64,000 bases of DNA from Ramlibacter alkalitolerans. GTDB taxonomy: Bacteria; Pseudomonadota; Gammaproteobacteria; Burkholderiales; Burkholderiaceae_C. The stretch covers positions 62,001 through 126,000 of the forward strand of contig NZ_JAEQND010000008.1 in assembly GCF_016722765.1 (NCBI RefSeq), given 5' to 3'. The notes under the pieces are model-generated. The model was not told the origin of the DNA. It made no database searches and saw only the letters and a program-made list of their open reading frames with translations. Numbering within the stretch: the stretch's first letter is position 1; every line of letters starts with the position of its first letter. This document shows positions 17,642 to 29,815 of the stretch, piece by piece. The translations under genes were made by a program, and so were the position numbers.

Positions 17642-19282
17642 TTGTCCGCCTCCCCCCTCAGCGCCGAAGTCCGGCGCCGCCGCACCTTCGCCATCATCTC
17701 GCACCCCGACGCCGGCAAGACCACGCTGACGGAAAAGCTGCTGCTGTTCTCCGGCGCGATCCAGATCGCCGGCGCCGTGAAGGGCCGCAAGGCCTCGCGC
17801 CACGCCACCTCCGACTGGATGGAGATCGAGAAGCAGCGCGGCATCTCGGTGGCCTCGTCGGTGATGCAGATGCTGTACCGCGACCACGTGGTCAACCTGC
17901 TCGACACACCCGGCCACAAGGACTTCTCGGAAGACACCTACCGCGTGCTGACCGCCGTCGACGCGGCGCTGATGGTGATCGACGCCGCCAACGGCGTGGA
18001 AGCGCAGACCAAGCGGCTGATCGAGGTCTGCCGCCAGCGCGACACGCCGATCATCACCTTCGTCAACAAGATGGACCGCGAGGTGCGCGAGCCGCTCGAC
18101 ATCCTCGACGAGGTGGAGCGCGAGCTGGGCATGCCCTGCGTGCCCATGACCTGGCCCGTCGGCAAGGGCAAGTCCTTCGGCGGCATCATGAACCTGCGCC
18201 GCCAGGCGATGACCGTGTTCGAGTCGGGCAGCGAGCGCCGCCCGCAGGACTTCGACACCGTCCCGCTGTCCGACACCGGCGAGCTGCAGCGCCGCTTCGG
18301 CGCCGAGTACGACCAGGCCGCCGAGAGCATGGAGCTGGCCGCCGGCGCCTCGCCCGAATGGGACCACGCCGCCTTCCTGGCGGCGAAGCAGACGCCGGTC
18401 TTCTTCGGCTCGGCCGTCAACAACTTCGGCGTCATGGAAGTGCTGGACGCGCTGGTGGACCTGGCGCCCGCGCCCCAGCCGCGCACCAGCAATGCGGTCG
18501 TCAACCGGCAGCCGCAGGAGCGCGTGGTGCAGCCGGACGACACGGCGTTTTCGGGCGTGGTCTTCAAGGTGCAGGCCAACATGGATCCTTCGCACCGCGA
18601 CCGCATCGCCTTCGTCCGCATGGCCTCGGGCAAGTACACGCCCGGCATGAAGCTCAAGGTGCAGCGCACCGGCAAGGAACTGCGCCCCACCTCGGTCGTG
18701 ACCTTCCTGTCGCAGCGGCGCGAGGCGGTCGACGAAGCGTATGCCGGCGACATCATCGGCTTCACCACCCATGGCGGCGTGCAGCTCGGGGACACGATCA
18801 CCGACGGCTCCGTGAACCTGCAGTACACCGGCCTGCCCTTCTTCGCGCCGGAGCTGTTCCAGGTGGTGATCCTGAAGAACCCGCTGCGCACCAAGCAGCT
18901 CCAGCAGGGCCTGGCCCAGCTCGGCGAGGAAGGCGCGATCCAGGTGTTCCGTCCGCATGTCGGCGGGCCGATGCTGCTGGGCGCGGTCGGCCAGCTGCAG
19001 TTCGAGGTGGTGCAGCACCGCCTGGGCACCGAATACGACTGCGACGTGCGGCTGGAAGGCTGCCCGTACACGGGCGCGCGCTGGATCACGGCGGACACGC
19101 CGGCCGAACTCAAGGCATTCACCGATGCTTACCCGCAGCGGCTGGCGCTCGATGCGGCCGACGCGCTCGCCTTCCTGTGCACCTCGCCGTACGACGTGCG
19201 GCTGGCACAGGAGCGCTTCCCCAAGATCCACTTCCACCTGCTGCGCGAGCACGCCGGCCTGGCCTTGCAGAAGGCGGGCTGA
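17642..19282 (+). CDS. prfC: Peptide chain release factor 3
   Basis: RF3 is a translational GTPase that recycles RF1/RF2 from the ribosome after termination. The 546-residue product has the P-loop SHPDAGKTTLTEK near residue 22, the switch segment MEIEKQRGISV, DTPGHKDFSEDTYR and the NKMD guanine motif; RF3-specific stretches include GVVFKVQANMDPSHRDR and GPMLLGAVGQLQFEVV. TTG 17642 is chosen as start since CGGAG lies about 9 nt upstream and the following SAEVRRRRTFAIISHPDAG aligns with other RF3; in-frame ATGs at 17573 and 17540 would add non-conserved residues. Confidence 0.95.
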   Translation: MSASPLSAEVRRRRTFAIISHPDAGKTTLTEKLLLFSGAIQIAGAVKGRKASRHATSDWMEIEKQRGISVASSVMQMLYRDHVVNLLDTPGHKDFSEDTYRVLTAVDAALMVIDAANGVEAQTKRLIEVCRQRDTPIITFVNKMDREVREPLDILDEVERELGMPCVPMTWPVGKGKSFGGIMNLRRQAMTVFESGSERRPQDFDTVPLSDTGELQRRFGAEYDQAAESMELAAGASPEWDHAAFLAAKQTPVFFGSAVNNFGVMEVLDALVDLAPAPQPRTSNAVVNRQPQERVVQPDDTAFSGVVFKVQANMDPSHRDRIAFVRMASGKYTPGMKLKVQRTGKELRPTSVVTFLSQRREAVDEAYAGDIIGFTTHGGVQLGDTITDGSVNLQYTGLPFFAPELFQVVILKNPLRTKQLQQGLAQLGEEGAIQVFRPHVGGPMLLGAVGQLQFEVVQHRLGTEYDCDVRLEGCPYTGARWITADTPAELKAFTDAYPQRLALDAADALAFLCTSPYDVRLAQERFPKIHFHLLREHAGLALQKAG

Positions 19283-19351
19283 GCGCCGATGGCGCCAGGG
19301 CGCGCCGCTGCCGTGGCAATAATGCGGGCTCGAAGTCGCTCCGCGTCCACC

Positions 19352-20593
19352 ATGAAGAAGTTGTCCTCGTCCCGTTCGCTCGCCGCGCTCGCCGGCTGCG
19401 CGCTGCTGTTGCTGGCCGCCTGCGGCGGCGGCGGCGACGACGCGCCGGCGGCCGCCGCCACCGGCAACGGGATCCGTCCGACCACCGCCCTCGGTTCCTC
19501 AGTCCAGTACGAGGGCATCTGCGACCTCGAGACGCAGAAGAAGTTCACGCGCGCCTATCTCGACGAGGTGTACCTCTGGTACGACGAGATCGTCGACGTG
19601 GATGCGAGCCGCTTCCGCAACATCCCCGATTACTTCGACGCCCTGCTGGTGCGCACGCCCGATGCGAACGGCGTCGCCAAGGACCGGTTCAGCGCCGTGC
19701 TGCCGGTGGCGCGGGTGCCGGCTTCGCCGCCGTCCGTTGCCGCTGCTTCGCTGGCGCTGGACCCGGGCCTGCTCGCCAACCACACCGACGCGGTGCCCGT
19801 GACCAAGGTCGTCACCAGCCCGGGCGGGCGGCGGGCCGGCTACATCCAGTTCAACGACCATGAACAAGGTGCGCAGGATGACCTGATCGCCGCCTTCCGC
19901 CAGATCCAGGCCGGCAACGTGCAGGACCTGGTGCTGGACCTGCGTTTCAATACCGGCGGCTTCCTCTACGTCGCCCAGGCCGCAGCCTCGATGATCGCGG
20001 GCCCCTCCGCCGAGGGCAAGGTGTTCGAGCGACTGCAGTACAACGACAAGCGCGACCAGGAATCCGCCAGCGACACCTTCTTCTTCTCCAGCCGGGTGCA
20101 GACCGCCGAGACGCAGAACCCGGTGGGCACGCCGCTGCCGCAACTCGACCTGCCGCGCGTCTTCGTCCTGACCTCGGAGCGCACCTGCTCGGCGAGCGAA
20201 TCGATCATCAACAGCCTGCGCGGCATCGACGTGCAGGTGATCCGCGTCGGCGCCACCACCTGCGGCAAGCCCTACGGCTTCCGGCAGAAGAACAACTGCG
20301 GCCTCGCGTACTTCCCGATCGAGTTCAAGGGCACCAATGCCAAGGGCTTCGGCGACTACACCACGGGCATCGCGCCGACCTGCGCGGTGCAGGATGATGC
20401 GACCGTGCTGGCCGAGGACCCGCAGGCCGACCCGCTGTTCCGGGGCGCGCTGCGCTTCATCGACACCGGCGCCTGCCCCGCGGGCACCGCGACCGGCGTG
20501 CAGAGCAGCGCCAGCCCCATCGTCACGCCGCCGGCGGAGCCCGCGCGCCCCGCCTGGGCCGGGCGCCTGCTGCTGCCGCGGGCCGCGCGTTGA
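19352..20593 (+). CDS. S41-family peptidase lipoprotein
   Basis: A 413-residue predicted lipoprotein: signal with lipobox LLAAC (SLAALAGCALLLLAAC) followed by a Gly/Ala-rich linker. The C-terminal half has the C-terminal-processing-protease (S41) fold: VLDLRFNTGGFLYVAQAAASMIAG and the nucleophile loop ERTCSASESIINSLRG with Ser280. The usual PDZ domain between the linker and the catalytic core is short or absent (the stretch around DRFSAVLPV is where it would begin). It should work on the periplasmic side. ATG 19352 has no strong ribosome-binding site. It overlaps the alternative start of the following phosphatase gene, so an operon is likely. Confidence 0.88.
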   Translation: MKKLSSSRSLAALAGCALLLLAACGGGGDDAPAAAATGNGIRPTTALGSSVQYEGICDLETQKKFTRAYLDEVYLWYDEIVDVDASRFRNIPDYFDALLVRTPDANGVAKDRFSAVLPVARVPASPPSVAAASLALDPGLLANHTDAVPVTKVVTSPGGRRAGYIQFNDHEQGAQDDLIAAFRQIQAGNVQDLVLDLRFNTGGFLYVAQAAASMIAGPSAEGKVFERLQYNDKRDQESASDTFFFSSRVQTAETQNPVGTPLPQLDLPRVFVLTSERTCSASESIINSLRGIDVQVIRVGATTCGKPYGFRQKNNCGLAYFPIEFKGTNAKGFGDYTTGIAPTCAVQDDATVLAEDPQADPLFRGALRFIDTGACPAGTATGVQSSASPIVTPPAEPARPAWAGRLLLPRAAR

Positions 20594-20607
20594 CGGCGCG
20601 CGCGTCC

Positions 20608-21393
20608 ATGCTGCCCCTGCGCGCGTGGCCGGCGGCCGCACGCCGGGCCATCGCCGGCGTGCTGACCGACATCGACGACACGCTCACCACCGAAGGCGCG
20701 ATCACGCCGGATGCCCTGCAGGCCCTGCACGCCCTGGCCGCGCGCGGCCTGCCGACCATCGCCATCACGGGCCGGCCGGTGGGCTGGAGCGAGCCGTTCG
20801 CGCTGGCGTGGCCGGTGGCCGGCATCGTCGCCGAGAACGGCGCCGTCACGCTCACGCGCGGCCCCGACGGCACGCTGCGCAAGCTGTACCTGCAGGACGA
20901 AGACCTGCGGCGCGCCAACCACGCCCGCATGCAGCAGGTGGCCGGACGCATCCTGCGCGAAGTGCCCGGCGCCACGCTCTCGCGCGACAGCGGCGGGCGC
21001 GAGACCGACATCGCGATCGACCACAGCGAATTCGCGCACCTGCCGCCCGAGGCGATCGCGCAGGTGGCGGCGATCATGCGCTCCGAGGGCATGAATGCGA
21101 CGGTGAGCTCGATCCACGTCAACGGCTGGTATGGCGCGCACCACAAGCTCTCCGGCGCGCGCTGGGCGCTGCGCGAGCTGCTGGCGCGCGAACTCGACGC
21201 CGAGCGCGAGCGCTGGGTGTACGTCGGCGACTCGACCAACGACGTCCTGATGTTCGAGCATTTCCCGCACAGCGTGGGGGTGGCCAACATCCGGCGATTC
21301 GAACCCGAGCTCGCTTTCAAGCCGGCGTACGTGACCGCCGGCGAGCGCGGCGCGGGCTTCGCGGAGGTGGCGCAGGCGCTGCTCGCGCCCTAG
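20608..21393 (+). CDS. HAD-IIB family phosphatase
   Basis: A 261-residue HAD hydrolase of the Cof/mannosyl-3-phosphoglycerate phosphatase type. Motif I is LTDIDDTLTTEG (the aspartate pair at DID), motif II is IAITGRPVGW, motif III/IV ends with YVGDSTNDVLMF; the C2B cap lies between (residues ~80-200). Such enzymes remove phosphate from sugar phosphates; GRPVGWSEPF and VAENGAV suggest the sucrose/mannosylglycerate phosphatase branch, but the substrate is unknown. ATG 20608 is used; a TTG at 20590 would overlap the stop of the protease gene (TTGA). Confidence 0.85.
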   Translation: MLPLRAWPAAARRAIAGVLTDIDDTLTTEGAITPDALQALHALAARGLPTIAITGRPVGWSEPFALAWPVAGIVAENGAVTLTRGPDGTLRKLYLQDEDLRRANHARMQQVAGRILREVPGATLSRDSGGRETDIAIDHSEFAHLPPEAIAQVAAIMRSEGMNATVSSIHVNGWYGAHHKLSGARWALRELLARELDAERERWVYVGDSTNDVLMFEHFPHSVGVANIRRFEPELAFKPAYVTAGERGAGFAEVAQALLAP

Positions 21394-21428
21394 GAGCCTG
21401 GGCGCCGGTAATTGTCCCGGCATTGACG

Positions 21429-21448
21429 CCGCGCAAGGGATTGCGCGG
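21429..21448. terminator. Candidate hairpin terminator
   Basis: A perfect 8-bp stem CCGCGCAA / TTGCGCGG with a GGGA loop lies 36 bp after the phosphatase stop codon and before the histidine kinase gene. There is no T-run, so termination would be weak or Rho-assisted. Confidence 0.4.
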
Positions 21449-21507
21449 ACATTCCGCGTGCAATCCATCGTCGGTGCCGCTGCGCCCAGGGGCGCCACTT
21501 CTCCCGC

Positions 21508-24869
<3,362 letters not shown>

Positions 24870-24882
<13 letters not shown>

Positions 24883-25514
24883 CCGGCGACCGCGTGCGCC
24901 TGATCCTGGCCGACGACCACACCTTGCTGCGTGCCGGCATGTCCGTGCTGCTGGAGCAGATCGACGGCGTCGAGGTCGTCGCCGAGGCCGGGGACGGCGA
25001 GGCGCTGATCCGCCTGGCCGAGGAGCTGGAACCGGACCTCGTCTTCACCGACATCGCGATGCCCGGCATCGACGGCGTGGAGGCGATCCGCCATCTCGCG
25101 CGCACGCGGCCCCGGGTGCGTTGCGTGGTGGTGTCGATGCACGAGACGGCCGACATGGTGCGGCGCGCCGCGGAGGCGGGCGCCGCCGGCTACCTGCTGA
25201 AGAACGCGTCGATGGAGGAACTCGGTCGCGCGATCGGCGAGGTGTTGACGCGCGGCGCCTATTTCAGTCCGCTGGTCGCCCCGCTGCTGCTGGCCAGGAC
25301 GCCGCCCTCGGCGACCGAACTGCTGACGGAGCGGCAGTTGCAGATCCTCAGGCTGGTCGCACTCGGGCATTCCTCCAAGGAGATCGGGCACGCGCTGAAC
25401 CTGAGCCCCAAGACAGTGGACGTGCACCGCGGGCGCATCATGCACCGCCTGCAGGTGCACGACGTGGCGGGACTGACCCGCTACGCGCTGGCCAGCGGCG
25501 TGATCGCGGAGTAG
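24870..25514 (+). CDS. NarL/FixJ-family response regulator
   Basis: A 214-residue regulator with an N-terminal receiver (acidic pair Asp15/Asp16, phospho-acceptor Asp61 in VFTDIAMPGIDG, Lys near residue 110 in YLLKNAS) and a C-terminal LuxR-type helix-turn-helix (residues ~148-205, LTERQLQILRLVALGHSSKEIG, then LSPKTVDVHRGRIMHRL). Its ATG lies inside the end of the hybrid kinase gene (13-bp overlap) with AGGAGA upstream, so kinase and regulator are made together. The regulated promoters are not evident in this window. Confidence 0.95.
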
Positions 25515-25539
25515 GCCTCCGCGCAGCCGGTCTTGCTCT

Positions 25540-26346
25540 CTAAGCCACGATCGGCTGCAGCGGCGCCTGCGTGGCCCCGGCGCGCCGCGCATGGTGCTCC
25601 CAGCACGCCCGCACGTACGCATTCATGATGCGGCCATAGGCCGGGTGCCAGCGCCAGCCCCACTCGGGATGGAACTGGAAGCCCCAGGCGAACACGCCGG
25701 GGTCGTGCCAGCGGAACGCTTCGACCAGACCGTCGTCCGCGTGCGCCTCCGCCACCAGGCCCTCGCCCAGCAGCTTCACGCCCTGCGAATGCAGCGAGCT
25801 GGCGGGGAAGCGGCCCATCTGCGTGATGCGTTCCAGCTCGCCGCCGGGGCGGCAGGTCACGAAGTGGCGCTCGGCGTACTGCGCGTCTATCGCTTCGTCC
25901 GGATCTTCCCAGTGCGTGACGGCGCCGGGCAGGTCGCGCAGCCACTGGTGCAGGCTGCCTCCCAGCGCCACGTTCATGTCGTGCGAGCCGCGGCACAGGC
26001 CGATCAGCGGCACCTTGCGCGCGATCGCCAGCCGGATCAGCGGATGCGCGAGTTCGTCGCGCTCGGTGTCGATCTCGAACTCGGGGCGCTGCACTGGCTC
26101 GCCGAACAGGCGCGGATCCACGTTGGTGTCGGAGCCGCCCAGCAGGATGCCGTCCACGGTGCCGAGCGCAGCCTCCAGGCGCTCGAGCGGCAGGCGCGGA
26201 TAGCTCACCGGCTGCAGCCCCATGTTCAACAGCGTGCGCTGGCCGACCTCGTCGATGCAGGTATAGAGCTGCTGGTGTGCGGAGGGCCCGGTGAGGATCC
26301 GGTGGCTGGCGACGACCCAGACCACCGGAACGCCCAGCGCCCCCAT
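25540..26346 (-). CDS. Class I glutamine amidotransferase-like gamma-glutamyl hydrolase (PuuD family), copy 1
   Basis: A 268-residue peptidase C26/PuuD-type protein. The nucleophile is Cys118 in PLIGLCRGSHDMNVALGGSL; the catalytic His/Glu are in FQFHPEW. Family members cut gamma-glutamyl bonds, for example gamma-glutamyl-GABA in putrescine breakdown. GGSDTNVDPRLFGE is also typical. The ATG at 26346 shares a base with the stop of the upstream paralog (TGATG), so the two are translated together; they share the layout nucleophile-GGSLHQ-HPEW but differ elsewhere. The substrate is not known, and no other putrescine gene is nearby. Confidence 0.88.
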   Translation of the reverse strand: MGALGVPVVWVVASHRILTGPSAHQQLYTCIDEVGQRTLLNMGLQPVSYPRLPLERLEAALGTVDGILLGGSDTNVDPRLFGEPVQRPEFEIDTERDELAHPLIRLAIARKVPLIGLCRGSHDMNVALGGSLHQWLRDLPGAVTHWEDPDEAIDAQYAERHFVTCRPGGELERITQMGRFPASSLHSQGVKLLGEGLVAEAHADDGLVEAFRWHDPGVFAWGFQFHPEWGWRWHPAYGRIMNAYVRACWEHHARRAGATQAPLQPIVA

Positions 26347-27116
26347 CAGGCTTCCTCCCGCTGCTTCATGTGGGCGCGGCAGGCGTCGGCGAACGCACGC
26401 AGCGTTCGCTCGTAGAAGGGGTGCTGTTCGTGCTGCCACTCGGGGTGCCACTGCACGCCGTAGGCAAAGGTGCGCGCGCCCTGCACGCGCACGCCCTCGA
26501 CCAGTCCGTCGGGCGCATGCGCCTCGGCGCGCAGGCCTTCGCCGAGGCGGTTGATGCCCTGGCCGTGCAGCGAGTTCACGCGCGCGCTCGGCCCTCCTGC
26601 CCATTCCGCGAACTGGCTCCCGGGCTCCAGCAGCACCTCGTGGCGCTCGCCGAACTGCACCTCCAGCGGCTCGTTCTCGGGCTCGCGGTGATCGAGCATG
26701 CCGGGCCGGTCATGCAGGCTCTGGTGCAGGCTGCCGCCCAGCGCCACGTTCATCTCCTGCAACCCGCGGCAGACGCCGAAGATCGGCACCGCGCGCTCCA
26801 GCGATTCGCGCACCAGGCGCATGGTCAGCTTGTCGCGCCGCGGATCGAGCAGGTCGGTGGACAGCGCCGTCGCGCCGAAGTGCGTGGCCTCCACGTTGGA
26901 GGGCGAGCCGGTGAGCAGCACGCCGTCGACCAGCGGCAGCAGGCAGGGCACGTCCTCCACCTCCGCCATCGGGAACAGCACCGGCTGCAGGCCCAGCGCA
27001 GTCACGGCCAGCGCGTAGCGGTCGGCCAGCACGCTGTAGCCGCCGGGATCGTTCAGGTCCAGGTGGCGATGGCAGGCGGGCAGCCAGATCAGGGGTTTGT
27101 GTCGGGTCGCGGCCAT
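26346..27116 (-). CDS. Class I glutamine amidotransferase-like gamma-glutamyl hydrolase (PuuD family), copy 2
   Basis: A 256-residue paralog of the following gene. The nucleophile is Cys116 in IFGVCRGLQEMNVALGGSL, and the catalytic His/Glu are in VQWHPEW; LLTGSPSNVEATHFG replaces the GGSDTN loop of the partner. ATG 27116 (MAATRHKPLIWLP) is used. It lies 102 bp downstream of an orphan Bug-type binding protein gene in the same direction, with a small GCGGGCA/TGCCCGC hairpin between them. Two paralogs produced together may form a heteromer or handle related gamma-glutamyl compounds; this is inference. Confidence 0.87.
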   Translation of the reverse strand: MAATRHKPLIWLPACHRHLDLNDPGGYSVLADRYALAVTALGLQPVLFPMAEVEDVPCLLPLVDGVLLTGSPSNVEATHFGATALSTDLLDPRRDKLTMRLVRESLERAVPIFGVCRGLQEMNVALGGSLHQSLHDRPGMLDHREPENEPLEVQFGERHEVLLEPGSQFAEWAGGPSARVNSLHGQGINRLGEGLRAEAHAPDGLVEGVRVQGARTFAYGVQWHPEWQHEQHPFYERTLRAFADACRAHMKQREEA

Positions 27117-27218
27117 GGCAACGCGGGCAGCAGTTGCCCGCTGCCATGGTGCCAAGGCGCGGCCGTGGCGGCGTGGCGCGCCGCCGACAAGATGCGTCGG
27201 ACGCAGCCGACGCTGAGC

Positions 27219-28184
27219 CTACTGGCCCTTGGCCAGGCCCAGCTTCTCGATCAGCTGCTTCTCGCGGCCGAAGGTCTCCTGCGCGAAGCGCGTGTACTGC
27301 GCCGAGTCCATGTAGATCGGCAGCATGTCGTAGCGGCCCAGCGCCTGCACGTAGCTGGGATCCTCCATCGCCTTGCGGAAGGCGTCGTGCAGCTTCTTCA
27401 CCACTTCCGGCGGCGTGCCGCGCGGCGCGCCGATGCCGAAGGGCGAGTTCTGCACGATGTCGAGGCCCAGTTCCTTGAGCGTGGGTGCGTCCGGGAACTT
27501 CTCGAGGCGCTTCTCGCCCCAGGTGTTCAGCACCCGCAGCTTGCCGGCCTGCACCAGGGGCGCGAAACCGGTCGAATCGGCGGCCGCCATGATGTGGCCG
27601 CCGCCGATGGCCTGCATCAGCTCGGAGCTGCCCTTGTAGGGAATGTGATTCAGCTGGATGCCGAGCTTCTGCGCGATCAGCTCCGTGGTCAGGTGCGGGC
27701 TGGTGAGCGTGCCCGTGGAGCCGTAGCTCAGCTTGCCCGGATTGGCCTTGGCGTAGGCGACGAAGTCGTTCCAGTTCTTGATCGGGCTGTCGGCGGGCAC
27801 CACGATGCCGAAGGCATAGCCGGTCAGGTTGATGACGTAGCTGACGTCCTTGACCGGGTCCCACGCGATCTTGGTGGTGTACGGCAGGCGGAACACGCCC
27901 AGCGGAATCTGCGCCAGCGTGTAGCCGTCGGGCGCGGAGCTTTGCAATTGCTGCGCCGGCAACGTGCCCCCGGCGCCGGGCTTGTTCTCGATGATGACGG
28001 GCTGGCCCAGCACCTTGCTGGCGTTCTCGGCCAGCTGGCGCATCGTGATGTCGGTCGGACCGCCCGCGGGGAAGGCGATCAGCAGCTTGATGGGCTTGGC
28101 CGGAAAAGCGGCCTGGGCATGGGCGCCCAGGCTGGCGGCGGCAAGGCCGCAGGCCGCGAGCTGGACGAGTTGGCGACGGCGCAT
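27219..28184 (-). CDS. Bug-family (TctC-type) periplasmic solute-binding protein, orphan
   Basis: A 321-residue tripartite tricarboxylate transporter receptor. The Tat-like signal MRRRQLVQLAACGLAAASLGAHA leads to the mature KPIKLLIAFPAGGPTDITMR, where the AGGPTD loop binds the ligand carboxylate. Other hallmarks are NKPGAGGTLPAQQL, SAPDGYTL and HIPYKGSSELMQAI. ATG 28184 has AGGAGA upstream. No TctA/TctB membrane genes are nearby, as is usual for the hugely expanded Bug families of Burkholderiales. Its likely operon partners are the two PuuD-like hydrolases. The ligand is unknown. Confidence 0.93.
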   Translation of the reverse strand: MRRRQLVQLAACGLAAASLGAHAQAAFPAKPIKLLIAFPAGGPTDITMRQLAENASKVLGQPVIIENKPGAGGTLPAQQLQSSAPDGYTLAQIPLGVFRLPYTTKIAWDPVKDVSYVINLTGYAFGIVVPADSPIKNWNDFVAYAKANPGKLSYGSTGTLTSPHLTTELIAQKLGIQLNHIPYKGSSELMQAIGGGHIMAAADSTGFAPLVQAGKLRVLNTWGEKRLEKFPDAPTLKELGLDIVQNSPFGIGAPRGTPPEVVKKLHDAFRKAMEDPSYVQALGRYDMLPIYMDSAQYTRFAQETFGREKQLIEKLGLAKGQ

Positions 28185-28241
28185 CGTGTCTCCTGAAAAA
28201 TGGTGTGCTGGGCGCAAAAGGGTATTGGACCAGAATGCACC

Positions 28242-28916
28242 ATGCTCTCACCAGCGGACGCTGCCGCGTTGGCGACGCTCGCGCGCGACCTCAGAGGCGT
28301 GGACCGCGACTGCTACGCGCGCCATGGCCGCGATCCGCTGCAGCCGCTGATCGGGCTCGGCCCGGTGGACGCGCCGCTGTGCTTCGTCGGCCGCGATCCG
28401 GGCGCAGCGGAAGTTGCGCAGTGGCGGCCTTTCGTCGGCGGCTCGGGCCAGCAGATCCGGCGCGGCCTCGCCGCGCACCTGTTTGCCGGCCGCGACTACA
28501 GCGAGGACCTCGGCCTGCGGGCCGGCGCATCGGTGTTCTGGATGAACACGGTGCCGTACAAGCCGATAGACAACAAGCCGTGGCCGCTGGCCGTGCGCCG
28601 CCAGTTCCACGCGCTGCTGCTGCCGCTGCTGGCCCGCCACTGGCGCGGGCGCGACGTCGTCACCTTCGGGACCGAGGCCTTCGGCTGGTTCGGCATCGGG
28701 CAATCCGCGCCAGTGCGCGAAGCGATGGATGCTTTCTGGCAGAAGCCTGACAGGTTCGAGGCCAGCCTGCCGCTGCAACTCGCGTGCGACGGCGGCACGC
28801 GGGCCTTCACGTTGCATCCGCTGCCGCATCCCTCGCCCGCCAATGCGCAATGGAAAAAGCGATTTCCCGGCTTGCTGCAGTTGCGCCTGCAACAGTTGCT
28901 GCCGCACCTTCCTTGA
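28242..28916 (+). CDS. Uracil-DNA glycosylase superfamily protein
   Basis: A 224-residue protein with the uracil-DNA glycosylase fold: motif I as CFVGRDPGAAE near residue 50 (family 4/5-like G-x-D-P-G), a middle VFWMNTVPYKP, and the C-terminal active-site loop FTLHPLPHPSPANAQW near residue 190. Enzymes of this group remove uracil or related bases from DNA. Cysteines for a 4Fe-4S cluster, as in family 4, are not arranged in the usual spacing, so the subfamily is uncertain. ATG 28242 is used. It is divergent from the Bug gene and stands alone. Confidence 0.8.
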   Translation: MLSPADAAALATLARDLRGVDRDCYARHGRDPLQPLIGLGPVDAPLCFVGRDPGAAEVAQWRPFVGGSGQQIRRGLAAHLFAGRDYSEDLGLRAGASVFWMNTVPYKPIDNKPWPLAVRRQFHALLLPLLARHWRGRDVVTFGTEAFGWFGIGQSAPVREAMDAFWQKPDRFEASLPLQLACDGGTRAFTLHPLPHPSPANAQWKKRFPGLLQLRLQQLLPHLP

Positions 28917-29061
28917 TCAGGCTCAGAACAGCGCCGCGCCTCGTCGCGCGGAGGCGACATCTTTACCGCTCGCTCGTTGACGCTGCGCACGCGCGGCCTC
29001 GACACTCGAAGGCCTCGGGAAAACCCGAGTGAAAAAACGATTCGACATCCAAGGGACTTTC

Positions 29062-29592
29062 ATGAAACGTATCGCCATCGCGGCCGCTGCCGCCCTGGTC
29101 CTGGTCGGCGCCGCCCAGGCGCAACAAGCCCGCAATGCCTCGCCGCTGTACGGCGAACTGGGCTACAGCTTCCTGCAGGTCAAGGAAAGCACCACCGGTT
29201 TCGACGCCACGCCGCAAGCGCTGCGCGGCATCGTCGGCTACAACTTCCACCCCTACTTCGCCGGTGAGGCGCTGCTTGCCCTGGGCACCAACTCCGACAG
29301 CGACCTGGGCGTGGACGCCAAGGCGAAGTACGCCTTCGGCCTGTTCCTGAAGCCGAAGTACAACTTCAACAACTTCGAAGTGTTCGGCCGCCTCGGCTGG
29401 GCCCGCACCAAGGTGAAGTTCAGCGTGCCGGGCTTCAGCGCCAGTGGCACCGACGACGACTTCGCCTACGGCGTCGGCGTGAACTACAGCTTCAACCCGA
29501 AGCTGTACGTCGGCGCCGACTGGATGCAGCTCCTGAACAAGGACACGGCCAAGGTGCAAGGCTGGACGATCAGCGTCGGCTACCGCTTCTGA
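29062..29592 (+). CDS. Outer-membrane beta-barrel protein
   Basis: A 176-residue precursor: signal peptide MKRIAIAAAAALVLVGAAQA then an eight-strand barrel of the OmpA/OmpW-like type (PF13505-like). Amphipathic strands alternate aromatic and small residues (LYGELGYSFLQVK, ALRGIVGYNFHPYFAGEALLAL, AFGLFLKPKYNF, YGVGVNYSFNPKLYVGADWM) and the chain ends with an aromatic Phe (SVGYRF), the signal for the BAM complex. AAGGGA lies 7 nt before ATG 29062. A strong terminator follows, so this is a single-gene unit. The role, structural or in stress, is unknown. Confidence 0.88.
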   Translation: MKRIAIAAAAALVLVGAAQAQQARNASPLYGELGYSFLQVKESTTGFDATPQALRGIVGYNFHPYFAGEALLALGTNSDSDLGVDAKAKYAFGLFLKPKYNFNNFEVFGRLGWARTKVKFSVPGFSASGTDDDFAYGVGVNYSFNPKLYVGADWMQLLNKDTAKVQGWTISVGYRF

Positions 29593-29614
29593 CCGGGGCT
29601 GAGCTCCAGTGTCG

Positions 29615-29639
29615 AAGGCCCGCCCCGGCGGGCCTTTTT
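29615..29639 (+). terminator. Intrinsic terminator of the barrel-protein gene
   Basis: A 9-bp stem AAGGCCCGC (29615-29623) / GCGGGCCTT (29628-29636) with a CCCG loop, followed by a run of T to 29639. It begins 23 bp after the stop codon. Confidence 0.92.
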
Positions 29640-29700
29640 CGTGGGGGGTCGTCAGTCGCGCGGAGGCCGCACCCGTCATTGCGGCGCGGCACCCGGACCC

Positions 29701-29796
29701 GTCATTCCCGCGGAGGCGGGAATCCACGGCTTCAGGGAAACTCGCCGCGCGCGGCGAGCATCGGGAGCCCTGGGTTCCCGCCTTCGCGGGAATGAC
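29701..29796. repeat. REP-type inverted pair
   Basis: Forward copy from 29701 (GTCATTCCCGCGGAGGCGGG) and inverted copy to 29796 (GCGGGAATGAC) flank a CGCCGCGCGCGGCG palindrome and ATCGGGAGCCCTGGG. The inner segment is nearly the same as at 13381-13474. A partial third copy (CGTCATTGCGGC) lies just before it near 29674. Confidence 0.88.
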
Positions 29797-29815
29797 GGGG
29801 GGCGCGTTCGTGCCC

